A stretch of DNA of 51,314 nt from Puniceicoccales bacterium (GTDB lineage: Bacteria > Verrucomicrobiota > Verrucomicrobiia > Opitutales > UBA953). Positions 30,601-38,216 of this stretch are shown one piece after another. The notes beneath the pieces were generated by a model. It was not told the origin of the DNA. It did not search any database and saw only the letters and a list, made by a program, of their open reading frames with translations. The stretch covers positions 1 through 51,314 of the forward strand of contig JAIRPL010000025.1 of the NCBI GenBank assembly GCA_031256995.1, in the 5' to 3' direction. The position numbers were made by a program, and so were the translations under genes. Within the stretch, counting starts at the first letter, position 1. Each line of letters starts with the position of its first letter.

Positions 30601-32179
30601 GCTCGGCGCTGACACGGCTCGTGCCCCCGAGCGCGAGAACCTTGTCCCCGCCTTTGACGAGAACGCCGGAGGCCGTGCCGCCAGCCGTGCCGGAGATTGT
30701 GAAACCGGAAAGGCTCGTGTCCACGCCGCGCGCGAGGACAAGGGTGCCGTCGTTTGTGATACTGGCGGAGGAGAGCGTGGCCTCCGTGACGGACTTGCTG
30801 TCCGTGAAGGAGAGGGTGGAATTTGCGGCAATGCCCACACTGCCGACGGAAAACTGCCCGCCGACGGTGACGGCCGCGCCATTCGACACCTCAAAGGAGG
30901 CGGCCGCGCCCGTGATGGTTCCGGCGAGAACCAGGTCCTTTTCGGCGTAAAAACCGGAGCCGCTGCCAAGCTCAAGGACGGCGTATTCGCCCAGGCTCAC
31001 GTCGGCGTCGCCGGCAATGCGCAGTTTCGCGCCGTTTTCGACGGCGACGAGCGCGGTGCCGGGCAGGTTCAGCATCCCCGTCCCCGAGAGCGTCAAGTCG
31101 CCCGACTTCACCCACAGGCCGCCGGCGCTGCGTCCGCCGCTCAACGTGACGGTGTTCGCACCACCCGCGTCAAAAACGCCAACGCCCCGGACGGTGTTTG
31201 CCGACCAGATCGCGGGATTCGTGGAGTCATCCAGCCAATTGTCCGTCGTGGCATCCCAGGTGGCATCGCCCGCGTTCCACGTCAAAAATTTCACCTGCTC
31301 GACATAGTGGATCTGCACCGCCGCAAGCGGGCCGCGCGCCCCCCCCGCCCTGAAGCCCTGGACATTGATCGCGCTGCCCACAGGAGAGACATCGGCAACC
31401 TTGAGGTAGCTCCCGCCGGCTCCCTCCGTAAGGGGGCCATCGGTGTTCACATACATCGAGCGCGTCCAAGTGCCTGTCCCCTGCGCCGTGCCACCCGACA
31501 CGCCATAATAAGAGATGCCGTTCACCTCAAACCGGTTGGAGGACGCAGTATCCGAGGAGCAAATGAGGTAAACGTCAAAGGCGGCCACCTGCAGGGAATC
31601 CAAGCCCGCCAGCTTGACCTGCGGCCCCTGTTTGCCGCCGCCAAGAATGTCCGTCCCCCCCGTGCCATCGTCCAAGTAGCGCTTCAGGATCTGCCCCTGC
31701 GCCGTGCTCGTGCCGGCGGCGGAGCCGTAGGTGTTTGCGGCGCTCCACTGGACACTGACACCCGTGGACACCCCAAAGGAATCAATGAGGCCGGCGGCGG
31801 TTCCAAAGGAACACGCGGTCTGGCCGCTATCCGAAGCGTTCGTCGCATTACCGTTATTCGCGTCCACGCCGCCGGCGAGATTCCAGTACTGGGCGGCGAC
31901 CTGCACCGCGCCGGGCGACCCGATGGTGATGGCCGTGCCGCCGAAACTGACGCTGATCGTCTTCTCCTTGATGAAATCCGTTGTGCTGGCGGATTGAAGC
32001 TGGGGCGCGCCGGCGGAAAATGACAGGGCAAGCGATGCGGCGGCGGCAAGGACGGCCTGGGGAAGCGATCGGGCGCGGATGGCGGTCTCGGGGAGGGCGC
32101 GATTTTCCGCGGATTGGGGTTCTTTTCCCACGATTGCGCGGGAGGTGTTTTCCGCTGTCCGATGGAGGTGTTTTTTCAT
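21692..32179 (-). CDS. Giant autotransporter with beta-strand repeat passenger
   Basis: This 3495-residue protein should be secreted through its own C-terminal barrel (type Va) and exposed on the surface. It has an extended signal region (residues 1-70, hydrophobic core about 44-60) and a Gly/Ala/Ser/Thr-rich passenger of some 3000 residues. Many copies resemble the autotransporter-associated repeat (for example GTLVLRGANSYTGGTSVNGG and GTLVLSGQNTHDGGTTLHAG), predicted to wind into a beta-helix. An autotransporter beta-domain spans about 3225-3495, ending in Phe after NAGWRMR as these barrels do. The ATG at 32179 was chosen before the MKKHLHR signal start. The reverse strand carries long shadow frames caused by codon bias. 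Ligand unknown; adhesion is a guess. Confidence 0.9.
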   Translation of the reverse strand: MKKHLHRTAENTSRAIVGKEPQSAENRALPETAIRARSLPQAVLAAAASLALSFSAGAPQLQSASTTDFIKEKTISVSFGGTAITIGSPGAVQVAAQYWNLAGGVDANNGNATNASDSGQTACSFGTAAGLIDSFGVSTGVSVQWSAANTYGSAAGTSTAQGQILKRYLDDGTGGTDILGGGKQGPQVKLAGLDSLQVAAFDVYLICSSDTASSNRFEVNGISYYGVSGGTAQGTGTWTRSMYVNTDGPLTEGAGGSYLKVADVSPVGSAINVQGFRAGGARGPLAAVQIHYVEQVKFLTWNAGDATWDATTDNWLDDSTNPAIWSANTVRGVGVFDAGGANTVTLSGGRSAGGLWVKSGDLTLSGTGMLNLPGTALVAVENGAKLRIAGDADVSLGEYAVLELGSGSGFYAEKDLVLAGTITGAAASFEVSNGAAVTVGGQFSVGSVGIAANSTLSFTDSKSVTEATLSSASITNDGTLVLARGVDTSLSGFTISGTAGGTASGVLVKGGDKVLALGGTSRVSAERVEAAGGTLHFEPANADVGTLAVSAGTLNLSPSAPANVRIGLLSATTGGVMAISKAVSGPAGAAPDVAVSGANSAINSAVSQSFGDVTIGAGGRLAFTDGNAANRNLALENLFISGNDATTGLLGVNNLTKNSDGTPAGGALDFTGATGTTTLGGALTVNAGDIRFSAFATTLPLHVGSFSVNATGTRIHLVGNKTMESTSSLVLLTSDAAIAGPLPVNNLFDSFPDSAPSIARYLNAAVQLSADSKSVIVAFLTSWNDARVSSTDASLRTHAHGTFTIPAQVSFTVLEDLADRTIADPQFTAQLGWDGRTLTKDGLGTLVLRGANSYTGGTSVNGGVLSFADNGLGSTGEILLKNGGGLRWEAGSVQDISVGGRLRLGTGGGGFDTNGQTVVLSGGISGMDAFSGLTKQGEGTLRLTGPSTYAGQTIVAKGVLALAGSGSIDNSSLLRLGAGTTFDISGTGGVRVRAIEGTDSTSGAPVIELGSSSLQIGTDATSQDGDGTFAGVISGSGGSLVKNGTGTLVLSGQNTHDGGTTLHAGILQITSDRNLGAAYDASGAPGATLTLNGGGLVVDAQTAIARPVILGGGAVSVDAGAYPLQFTAGISGFGTLQPVGAGGLKISGDSASFIGTLLVPSGAGTLEVATRLGASGNFAGGITLDAGARLLFSAAGTQTLDGVLDTAATSRVEKGSAGELRVGVNADATAFAGDWFVSEGSVAFQALLGAPSAGANVFSGAIAISPGATAGFAASSGTQVLAGGLSGGGVLSKTGASRLVLDATADATGFSGSLKVSAGGEFSVETPLGARADGKNTFTGAILPDGAAGSVLFKLGENAWQVLAGPVDGVGIVKEDVATALSLERLSVLELTHAGIVSAPVEIRSGTLLIGEGTILGSASIGAGAALAGTGMVGALTLSHGAILSAGTLPRYSSDDPLPVPENDTPETLTIELPGGGTLDLNGVVLRVSLRDTRTGGTSASLLKVVGDAVYGTDGTAPSPVIDISAYGSSGAVSEGGWKEGSHPVLEATGTLTTDPGILATANFKYRGVSLSDSDRLSATLEQQGGQLILNTKTTGALDLQWNSRGPENAQPVRWAASNDLSWLSLSENAQFTRQRFLNGDAVTFGGAPASTDPAFGGSEALARRVNVSNAEGGLFVKSLTVSGGAYVFGSADDAGDGSRAKLAGIGLGGAGGAGDLLRIASGASATFDVDIDFARVEIAGGAVFNGDFTIQTGPATTLENGGLILADSATVGFSGAVSSALPVRVGNNARITLDATGGALCTAGLAGIELAAGAGVDLVGGGTGARLASPVTGSASGPADAGISKTGDGEFYLTTTEGRSNTYRGATWVQGGTLALGTAGATAASSAIILAPGNGLTASVRLDFAERGVLGPAIAGNGSLSVTGKAVLDKANTFSGSTTVSGAGAALELAAPDALAGSASVLVRDGGRLAVGAPGAITAAGARVSVGGQGSHLALDAGDALSANVSVEILDGGSLGFAASQTLGALTLANGVIADLGGMDLALRGVNASGGDSAGALASPLRNAGVVTVGGGVAAPAPSFLLDTVDALAGAAGVVVKSKATLKAAAAQSFGSLHLEQGAFFDSAAFAATVGSGALSGVFKAAAFTKNGGGTLVVGTPLLLAGEATVESGLLSIETVDALAAASRLVIAPGGSLATGENQSVAALTVLPAAENSGASVDFGGADLTVLGGVETQSEISRPVKNLGVFTLGGAGLAPVLRLSASDALASASLVALRDGTLVADGGGQRAASLGVSASATLRLASSTLSVGAGEILGVLEGDASSALVKDGSGVLRLAPALNHFGGETIVRSGALEFADDGALGAGRRMLDGADASLRLTGTAYGAAWDLGRDGGALLASGPVGWSGVISGTGPLAFGAFAAAGVPNAKPEALFTLAAATTHSGTTTLHGGAALHLSVPDALAQSAGVTVAADAGALTASAPQVFRQLNVAPGASFAFSAAPGAAPDGAIPDGRDLTVNAGVIAGRLEGVANLAKGGLEGATDGGTLSFTGLTAAAPLVIENTFTVSAGTLSIPLSSAGPTVVVDTLAFAPSASLDITGFYDGTTAIGDPLRLTLIETRSPIAAGAFPAHYAVGGATAQNFATVQIERGLADRHVVVTAGLAWYDGSVNAAGSLDRAHGSFEVAREFTLAAVLSDRAEAPGQFLLWDGRSLEKTGVGTLVLAAKNTYSGPTVVRNGSLVVNGLLGSKAVPLGASPAGNYGGALRVEAAGSVIFDTVYEQELSGVVGGGTFAAVAPGGLLAPVSTLGGSIIQRGTGLLRVSGTLAHAGALAVERGSSAEFLADAAVGGLFTGAGTVRFSGSGIRLAKLSVPAGGLVEFAPAAAGTGAGAVRAAADNAGAPAIVIGEASISGSVRFLADATIDTPLVLAGASSRVEIAAGKILDLRQGGTLATALQGEGWTLRSGTSGDASAALEARAGLAGSLVLAGGSASITGDINGSATTAQGTRLETTGAVRGFLDNRGAANVRGILHGGADNHAGASLAIDNIRNRLEVRGNFRNSGLVTFASDNGKLLVENLSNAATGAPGYYSLTLDAATPAFSSHIEVVHGGLVDGSHYFIITGIANAEAVTPESTFELIRPELPGDLPLAADADIRLAQPLNIGLTQFDIPDRGGATMRAVAPSSAIQGILATVASQATGWFSQLDSVAKRFGDLRLEPPATKRNEDDSTEHFWFRAHGLRANAKLEGIARFSEEQYGAEAGADHAFEIEGGHAIHLGAFVGYQGARRRHSDGYGSKSSTDSPALGVYTTYLHPKGLYADGVLMARYSASDFVIHDNQGLSSADYNSSSLGLSLEVGWAFALPAKWSLTPAAHLAYTAEYGKSFDTSDSIHVKITDGLTVRWGLSFSLARAFTLQSGARLQPYLRGTYDEQDTYGANVSASKGSSSLDRSPNTDGGRLSVAAGVSWQLNASHQLHFEYETGWGRVYDVPWSLNAGWRMRF

Positions 32180-32442
32180 GGTTAAGGGAGCGCTAACGGG
32201 AGGTTGGGTTGAAAAGCAGGAGCAAGCCGATGGCAAGCGACCCCGGCATGCGCGGCGGCGCAAAACCGTGGATATACCTTTTGCGGGCGAGGGTGCCGCC
32301 CGCACTGCCCCGCGCAAGCCCTGAATCCCGCCCATCACGCCTCCGTTTCGCGAGGCCCCCGCGCGGTTTTTTTTGGACGTAAAACGAATGGGGGCGCTTC
32401 GGCGTTGCGCGGGATGGCGGGTGGCGTTGTGCTGGCCCGAGG

Positions 32443-33450
32443 ATGAAGAAAGCAGTGCTGCTCCTGAACCTCGGGTCCCCGCGTTCGTGCAAAACGGATG
32501 ACGTGCGCGTTTTTTTACGCGAATTCCTCGGCGACCCATGCGTGCTCGACATGAATCCCGTGCTGCGGTGGCTGTTGCTGAATTGCATCATCCTGCCCCG
32601 GCGCCCCGCCCATTCCGCCAAGGCGTACAAGCAAATCTGGACACCGGAGGGTTCGCCATTGCTGGCACACACCGAACGCCTGCGGGTGGCGCTGCAGGCG
32701 CTGCTTTCGGAGGACGTCCCCGTCTTCGCGGGCATGCGCTACGGGGAGCCTTCCACGGCTGCCGCCATCAGGGCGGCGATGGAAAGCGGCGCGGAGGAAG
32801 TTGTTGTGCTTCCGCAATATCCGCATTACGCAATGTCGAGCCACGGGACGGCTGTGGCGCTCGCGAAGCGGCTTTTTGAAGAACTGGCCCCAAGGATGCG
32901 GGTCCGCATCCAGGAACCTTTTTATGATGCCCCGGGCTACATCGAGGCGCTCGTGGAGTCGGCGCGCCCGTGGCTTCAACAGCCATTCGACAAACTGCTG
33001 TTTTCCTTCCACGGGATCCCGTTGAGGCACCTGCGACGGGAGATCCCCAACTATCCTGACTGTGCCGAGGCCCTGGATTGCAATGCGGACGCCCCGCCGG
33101 AAATTCGCGCGCGCGACTACCGTCACCAGTGTTTCGCGACAGCGGAGGCATTCGCGGCGGCGGCGGGACTCCCGCGCGAAAAATTCACGGTGGCCTTCCA
33201 GTCCCGCCTCGGGCGGACGGCCTGGGTGCGTCCATACACGGATGAGACGCTGCGCCGGCTTGCGCAATCCGGCACGCGGCGCCTTCTCGTGATCTGCCCC
33301 GCCTTCACCGCCGACTGCCTCGAGACCATCCACGAAATCAACATCGAGGGCCGGGAGACTTTCCTGGAGGCGGGCGGGGAATCCTTCGAGCAGATCCCGT
33401 GCCTCAACTCCCATCCCGCCTATGTCCGCTTCCTGGCGGGGGAAGTGTGA
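32443..33450 (+). CDS. hemH: Ferrochelatase
   Basis: This 335-residue enzyme inserts Fe2+ into protoporphyrin IX as the last step of haem b synthesis (some relatives act on coproporphyrin). The start MKKAVLLLNLGSP is the family's N-terminal strand and loop. The metal-binding His is in LFSFHGIPLRHL (about 186-197) and the catalytic Glu in CPAFTADCLETIHEI (about 285-299). The VVVLPQYPHYAMSS segment is also typical. There is no C-terminal Fe-S cysteine cluster. It is divergent from the autotransporter gene and lies 72 bases ahead of sppA on the same strand. Confidence 0.95.
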   Translation: MKKAVLLLNLGSPRSCKTDDVRVFLREFLGDPCVLDMNPVLRWLLLNCIILPRRPAHSAKAYKQIWTPEGSPLLAHTERLRVALQALLSEDVPVFAGMRYGEPSTAAAIRAAMESGAEEVVVLPQYPHYAMSSHGTAVALAKRLFEELAPRMRVRIQEPFYDAPGYIEALVESARPWLQQPFDKLLFSFHGIPLRHLRREIPNYPDCAEALDCNADAPPEIRARDYRHQCFATAEAFAAAAGLPREKFTVAFQSRLGRTAWVRPYTDETLRRLAQSGTRRLLVICPAFTADCLETIHEINIEGRETFLEAGGESFEQIPCLNSHPAYVRFLAGEV

Positions 33451-33522
33451 GAGGGCGTGGACGGCCTTGCCGCTGCGGACAACACCCTTCCCTTTTCCTC
33501 GGGCCGCGGACATGCTGCCCGC

Positions 33523-35475
33523 ATGGGAACTTTTTTGAGAACACTGGGGGCGGCGCTGCTGGCAAACCTGCTAAGCGCGGTGCTCGCATCCATCCTCCTT
33601 CTTGTCTGCGCCGGCGGGCTGATCGCGATGTTCGTCCTGTTCGGAGGCCAGCCCAGGCCCGTGCCAATCCCCAACAACACGTTCCTCGTGCTCGACCTCG
33701 ACACCGCCATCACCGACATGCCCGAACAGGCGGATGACCTGATGCACAGCCTGCTGGCGGCCGCGGCGCCCGAACGTCAAAAGAAACGCACCGGGCTGCT
33801 GGATCTGACATCCGCCCTGGCCCACGCATCGGACGACCCGGACATCTGCGGCGTGTTCATCAAAGGGAGCCTGTCCGACACGCAAAACGGTTCCGGTTAC
33901 GCCCCGCTGGCCGAGCTGCGCCGCGCCCTGCTCTCCTTTCACGAAAAATCCGGCAAGCCCATCGTGGCATGGCTTGAGGATCCGTCGCTGAAAAACCTTT
34001 ATGTCGCCTCCGCCGCCACGCGGCTCCTTGTCCACCCGGCCTCTGATGTGGACATGCGCGGCCTGTCCTTCACCTCCCCCTATTTTGGGCCGGCGTTGCG
34101 GAAATACGGCATCGGCGTCCAGACCGTGAAAGTCGGGAAATACAAGTCCGCCATCGAGCCGTTTCTTTCCGATAAAATGGGGGATGCCGACCGTGAGCAG
34201 CGGCAGCATCTCTATGGAGGCCTTTGGGGAAGCATCGTGGAGGACATCGCCTCCAGCCGGAAAATCCCGCCGGCCACCCTCCATGCCATGGCGGCGGCGC
34301 GGGGCATTCTTGACGCCGGCGAGGCCAGGAAAATCGGTCTCATCGATGGCAGCGCGGGCTTGGGCGAGATCATTGATGGTTTGAAAAACGTGACAAACCG
34401 CCGGAATCCCAAGGAGAGAACTTTCGCGCAGGTGCACGTCCGTGACTACATCCGAAGCGTCCCCGCAAGATTCCTCATCCCCTCCGACGGAGACTGCGTC
34501 GCGGTGCTTTACGCCGAGGGTGAGATCGTGGACGGCGCTGGTGGCGAGGATGCGGTCGGGGGCGATGCGCTGGCCGCGATCCTGCGCCAGCTCCGCGAGA
34601 CACCCGAGGTCAAGGCACTCGTGCTTCGCGTGAACAGCCCCGGCGGGTCCGCCTATGCCAGCGAAATCATCCGCCTTGAGTTGGAGCGCTTCGCCGCCAG
34701 CGAAAAGCCCGTCGTGGTCTCAATGGGGCGCTATGCCGCCAGCGGCGGCTACTGGATATCCACGCCAGCCGCGGAAATCTTTGCCGAGCGCACGACCATC
34801 ACCGGCTCCATCGGGGTGTTCGGGATCATGTTTGATTTCAAGGACGCCGCCGCCGCGTTGGGCATCCATTTTGACGGGGTAAAAACCGCGCGCTACGCCG
34901 ACATTGACACGCTTTCCCGGCCGAAGGACCCCGAGGAAATCGCCCTGCTCCAGCGGCAGACGGACAAGATTTACGACAACTTCATCAACATCGTCGCCAA
35001 GGGCAGGAATCTTGACAGGGAAAAGGTGCTGGAGATCGCCGAAGGGCGCGTCTGGCTGGGCACCGATGCCGTGAAGCTCGGCCTTGCGGACACGATCGGC
35101 GGCCTGGGAGACGCCGTGGAATCGGCCGCCAGGCGCGCCCATTTGAAGGAAGGGGCCTACATTGTGCGCCAGTTTCCCGAACCCAGCACCACCCTGGGGA
35201 TGTTGACCAGGCTCTTCCGGGACAACGGGGAGGACCCCGTGGCCGGCCTTGCGCCAACTGGTCTCCAAGGGCGCGACAGGGCGTGGATCACCAACGCATT
35301 CCTGAGGAAATCCGCCAGCGTCGTCCTCGGCGTTCCGGCGTTTCCCTCCGCGACCGCCCTGCCGCAATCCCCCGCCGCGCGCACGGCCAGCCAGGCGGCA
35401 AACCTTGCCGCAACCCTCGAAAAATTCAATGACCGCCGCCATGTCTACGCCCGTCTCCCTTGGTGGGAGCTTTAG
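33523..35475 (+). CDS. sppA: Signal peptide peptidase SppA, 67-kDa type
   Basis: This 650-residue inner-membrane serine protease degrades cleaved signal peptides. The ATG at 33523 places a membrane anchor at residues 5-45. It is the tandem two-domain type. The catalytic Lys lies in the N-terminal half in VGKYKSAIEPF and the nucleophile Ser in the C-terminal half in VNSPGGSAYASEI. These match the Lys/Ser dyad of the E. coli enzyme. The ITGSIGVFGI strand follows. A longer frame upstream adds 22 residues without merit. It probably shares a transcript with hemH and overlaps or abuts the small gene after it. Confidence 0.93.
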   Translation: MGTFLRTLGAALLANLLSAVLASILLLVCAGGLIAMFVLFGGQPRPVPIPNNTFLVLDLDTAITDMPEQADDLMHSLLAAAAPERQKKRTGLLDLTSALAHASDDPDICGVFIKGSLSDTQNGSGYAPLAELRRALLSFHEKSGKPIVAWLEDPSLKNLYVASAATRLLVHPASDVDMRGLSFTSPYFGPALRKYGIGVQTVKVGKYKSAIEPFLSDKMGDADREQRQHLYGGLWGSIVEDIASSRKIPPATLHAMAAARGILDAGEARKIGLIDGSAGLGEIIDGLKNVTNRRNPKERTFAQVHVRDYIRSVPARFLIPSDGDCVAVLYAEGEIVDGAGGEDAVGGDALAAILRQLRETPEVKALVLRVNSPGGSAYASEIIRLELERFAASEKPVVVSMGRYAASGGYWISTPAAEIFAERTTITGSIGVFGIMFDFKDAAAALGIHFDGVKTARYADIDTLSRPKDPEEIALLQRQTDKIYDNFINIVAKGRNLDREKVLEIAEGRVWLGTDAVKLGLADTIGGLGDAVESAARRAHLKEGAYIVRQFPEPSTTLGMLTRLFRDNGEDPVAGLAPTGLQGRDRAWITNAFLRKSASVVLGVPAFPSATALPQSPAARTASQAANLAATLEKFNDRRHVYARLPWWEL

Positions 35476-35506
35476 GTGGCGGCCCAAAACCACCCACGCC
35501 CCGAAC

Positions 35507-36028
35507 ATGGCAATCACGAGCAACCACGCCACTCCTGCGGAGACGGCCGGGGACAAGGCCGCCCAATCCACACCCACGGCAGACACGCCTCCGAAACCAT
35601 CATTTCGCGATCTGACGCCCGCGATACTCGGCACCCTGCAGGCCGCGGTGGAAGCCGCCGCCACAAGCGCGGAATCCCCTGCGAAATCCGCCGATGCCGG
35701 CGTTGCCGGAGATGGCGGGGCGGGCCGTTCGCTTTCCCGCGAAACCTCCATCTGGACGGAAAAACTGCTGCGTTACTGCGAAATCAACCCATCCATCCTT
35801 CGCCAGCGGGCCAGGGAAAAGTGGGGCGCCGCCGCGCCCGAGATCGCAGGCCGGATCGCGTCACTTTTTGCCAATTACCATCGGGCAACGGGCGACCTTC
35901 GCTACCTCAACGCCGCCTTGAAGCTTGCCGACGCCCGCTGGACCTCCCCGCCTCCCGCGCTTCGCCCTTTGCTCGAATCCGCCCTTGCCCGGCTCTCCGC
36001 CCGGCTGCTTGGCCCCGAGGAGATGTGA
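35507..36028 (+). CDS. Hypothetical protein after sppA
   Basis: I do not recognise this protein (about 173 residues from this start). The N-terminal half is Ala/Thr/Ser/Pro-rich and likely disordered. The C-terminal half is a compact helical region with the patterns TEKLLRYCEINP and ATGDLRYLNAALKLADARW. The frame is open from 35405, overlapping the end of sppA, so in-frame starts at 35405, 35429, 35441 and 35507 are possible. I list the ATG at 35507, the first after the sppA stop. A start inside sppA would couple the two genes. Codon use agrees with the neighbours, which supports a real gene, but the long opposite-strand frame leaves some doubt. Confidence 0.6.
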   Translation: MAITSNHATPAETAGDKAAQSTPTADTPPKPSFRDLTPAILGTLQAAVEAAATSAESPAKSADAGVAGDGGAGRSLSRETSIWTEKLLRYCEINPSILRQRAREKWGAAAPEIAGRIASLFANYHRATGDLRYLNAALKLADARWTSPPPALRPLLESALARLSARLLGPEEM

Positions 36029-37034
36029 GAAAGATCGGGAAGAAGGCAATTGAGGTTGTTTTTCCGGGAGAAGGCGCTGGTGAATGGAAAAGAACGAGAG
36101 CGATTTCTCCATTCAAGAAAGCAAACATTCCACAATCCAGCCTTGCTGGCGATGGAACAAATTTTCGCAGGGCAGCGCGCCGGGATCCTTGCGCATATCG
36201 GCGCGCCAAGACCCTTCTCTTGCGTCTTGGAAAACACGGCGAAATTTTAGAAAGAAGGGACGTCATGCGATAAAAACGCGGGGGATCATCGAACGGGAAA
36301 GCATGAGGATAACAGATGTTCTGGAAGCGAAATGAAGCGGGCATGACTTCGAGGTTCACAAGGAAATCATTGGGGCTTCCGTTCAGGAATTTATTCAAGT
36401 ATTCAGATAAACAAGGATCCTGGCCATCTTGGGATTGGAAAATCGCATCTGAACAGCAGGATGCAAAAAACAGGAAAGCACAATAAATTGGATCCGATAG
36501 AGTGGGGGGCGAACACGTGAATGGAAAAATAAAAACCTTCACGATCATGGTCCATCCTTATTAAAATCATCGCAGATGGCACTCATTAAGAATATCTCTT
36601 GCTTGAGGCTTGTCTGTGGCATCACCAATATTGAATTATGGATTGCATGATGTTGGTGGACAAGTTGTTTCATGTTTTTGACATGCTCATCCTTGTGTTC
36701 AAAAAATACAGAATGTGAGATTATTTTTCACATCCATCCCCATGATTTTCATTAATTCCAAAAATCCTTCCCATCCATCTTTCGTGTTCGCATAAAAAGA
36801 ATCAGGAATGACAGGCAATTCCATAAATTCTCGAACCAATTGTCCGGGGAACCGTCGCAGACAACGTGTGGAAGGAAGGCAAAATCCACCAATCCACCCG
36901 TGGCAATTGCAAAGAAACCTCCCCGCCCGCTCCTGACAGGACAAATCAGAAACCCCTGTGATAAAAAACAAAATCCAAGGCCGTCTTTCCCCTCCCATCA
37001 TCACGGGAGAAATGCGGCACAGGGCCATCCATGC
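36029..37034. other. AT-richer 1-kb gap with broken open frames
   Basis: This is the longest gap in the window. From about 36250 to 36960 the base composition is visibly richer in A and T than anything around it. It holds only short frames. One plus-strand frame continues past a stop at 36333-36335 into a protein-like tail (DFEVHKEIIGASVQEFIQVFR). A minus-strand frame ending at 36699 has a plausible protein tail (FMELPVIPDSFYANTKDG and onward). These may be remnants of decayed or imported genes. None is intact enough to name. Confidence 0.5.
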
Positions 37035-38033
37035 TCACGGAGTGCGTGTGGCGTGGCTGCGGATGGCTTGGCGCAGCTCGGAAAGACCTGTGCGAGCGTG
37101 GCAGGAGATGGGCAAAACCGGAACGCCCCTGTGTTTGCGCTTGAACGCGGCGAGAAACTTCGCGGCCGCGGGATCGTCCATTTTATTGGCGACAACAAGG
37201 CGGGACTTGGCGGCGAGGACGGGGGAGTAATGCTCCAGTTCGCTGACGAGCGTGGAATAGTCGCTGGCCGGGCTGCGCCCGTCCGTTCCCGCCATGTCGA
37301 GCACGAAGAGCAGGAGGCGGCAACGTTCAATGTGACGCAAAAACTCGTGGCCAAGGCCCCTGTTTTCATGCGCGCCCTCGATGAGGCCAGGAATGTCAGC
37401 GAGAAAAAAACGTTCGCCGGTGTCGGGGTAATCAATGACGCCAACATTGACATGGAGCGTCGTAAACGGGTAGGCGGCGGCCTTGGGACGCGCGTTTGTC
37501 AGGCAGCCGGCAAGGGACGACTTTCCGGCATTGGGAAAGCCAACAAGACCGGCGTCGGCAATGGTTTTCAGCACGAGGTGGAAAATGCCTTCCTCGCCCG
37601 GACGTCCCGGCGTTGTCTTGCGCGGGGCTTGGTTAACGGAAGTCTTGAAGGCATCGTTTCCAAGCCCTCCCTTGCCCCCCTTGAGCAGGACAACCTGTTC
37701 CCCGGGGCGCGTGACCTCGGCGACAAGCTCGCCAGTCTCGGCGTTGACGAGCTGGGTGCCCGGCGGAAGGCGCAACACGCAATCGTCCCCGCTGGCGCCC
37801 TGTTTGTTGCGGCCCTCTCCCGGGCGCCCGTTTTCGGCCTTCCAATGCGGCTGGAAGCGGTAGCGTGAAAGTTCGTTTTCGTTTTCATCGCACAAAAGCA
37901 CGACATCCCCGCCGCGCCCGCCATTTCCGCCATCCGGCCCGCCTTTGGGGAGGAATTTTTCCCGGCGGAAGCTCAGGCAGCCATCGCCGCCCTTTCCGGC
38001 TTTGAGGAAGACCTTCGTTTCATCAATAAACAT
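37035..38033 (-). CDS. obgE: GTPase Obg
   Basis: The 332-residue protein is the conserved GTPase that assists 50S ribosome assembly and stress control. It has a Gly-rich Obg fold (residues 1-158: KAGKGGDGCLSFRREKF, GGPDGGNGGRGGDV) and a G domain (about 159-330) with P-loop GFPNAGKSS, switch II DIPGLIEGAHENRGLG and NKMD base-recognition motif. The C-terminal extension of many Obg proteins is essentially absent. The start at MFIDETKVFLKAG (38033) is the family start. Upstream frames add unrelated residues. Usual partners rplU-rpmA are not adjacent. Confidence 0.95.
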   Translation of the reverse strand: MFIDETKVFLKAGKGGDGCLSFRREKFLPKGGPDGGNGGRGGDVVLLCDENENELSRYRFQPHWKAENGRPGEGRNKQGASGDDCVLRLPPGTQLVNAETGELVAEVTRPGEQVVLLKGGKGGLGNDAFKTSVNQAPRKTTPGRPGEEGIFHLVLKTIADAGLVGFPNAGKSSLAGCLTNARPKAAAYPFTTLHVNVGVIDYPDTGERFFLADIPGLIEGAHENRGLGHEFLRHIERCRLLLFVLDMAGTDGRSPASDYSTLVSELEHYSPVLAAKSRLVVANKMDDPAAAKFLAAFKRKHRGVPVLPISCHARTGLSELRQAIRSHATRTP

Positions 38034-38216
38034 CTTGGGGCAGACAGTGGGGGGTTTGCGGCTTGTTGGCAAGGGTGACAGGGCGGCTTTCGTTAGGATG
38101 AAGGCGCGCAGGTTGCCACGACGACCGGGGATGTGACCCACATACGAGAAACGCGGGATCCGCTTGAAAGCAGCTCCCGCGTTTCCGCGATTTCACGGAC
38201 GCATGCGCCCCCCGCC

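Noticed and set aside
34720-35751. A 343-codon minus-strand frame with a hydrophobic stretch, opposite sppA and the next gene
   Set aside because: sppA with intact Lys/Ser dyad occupies the same DNA. The hydrophobic stretch is a chance product of the opposite-strand codons.
36699-37028. A 109-codon minus-strand frame in the AT-richer gap
   Set aside because: Only the last 50 residues look protein-like. The N-terminal half is Cys/Arg-rich without a credible start. It is treated as a possible remnant.
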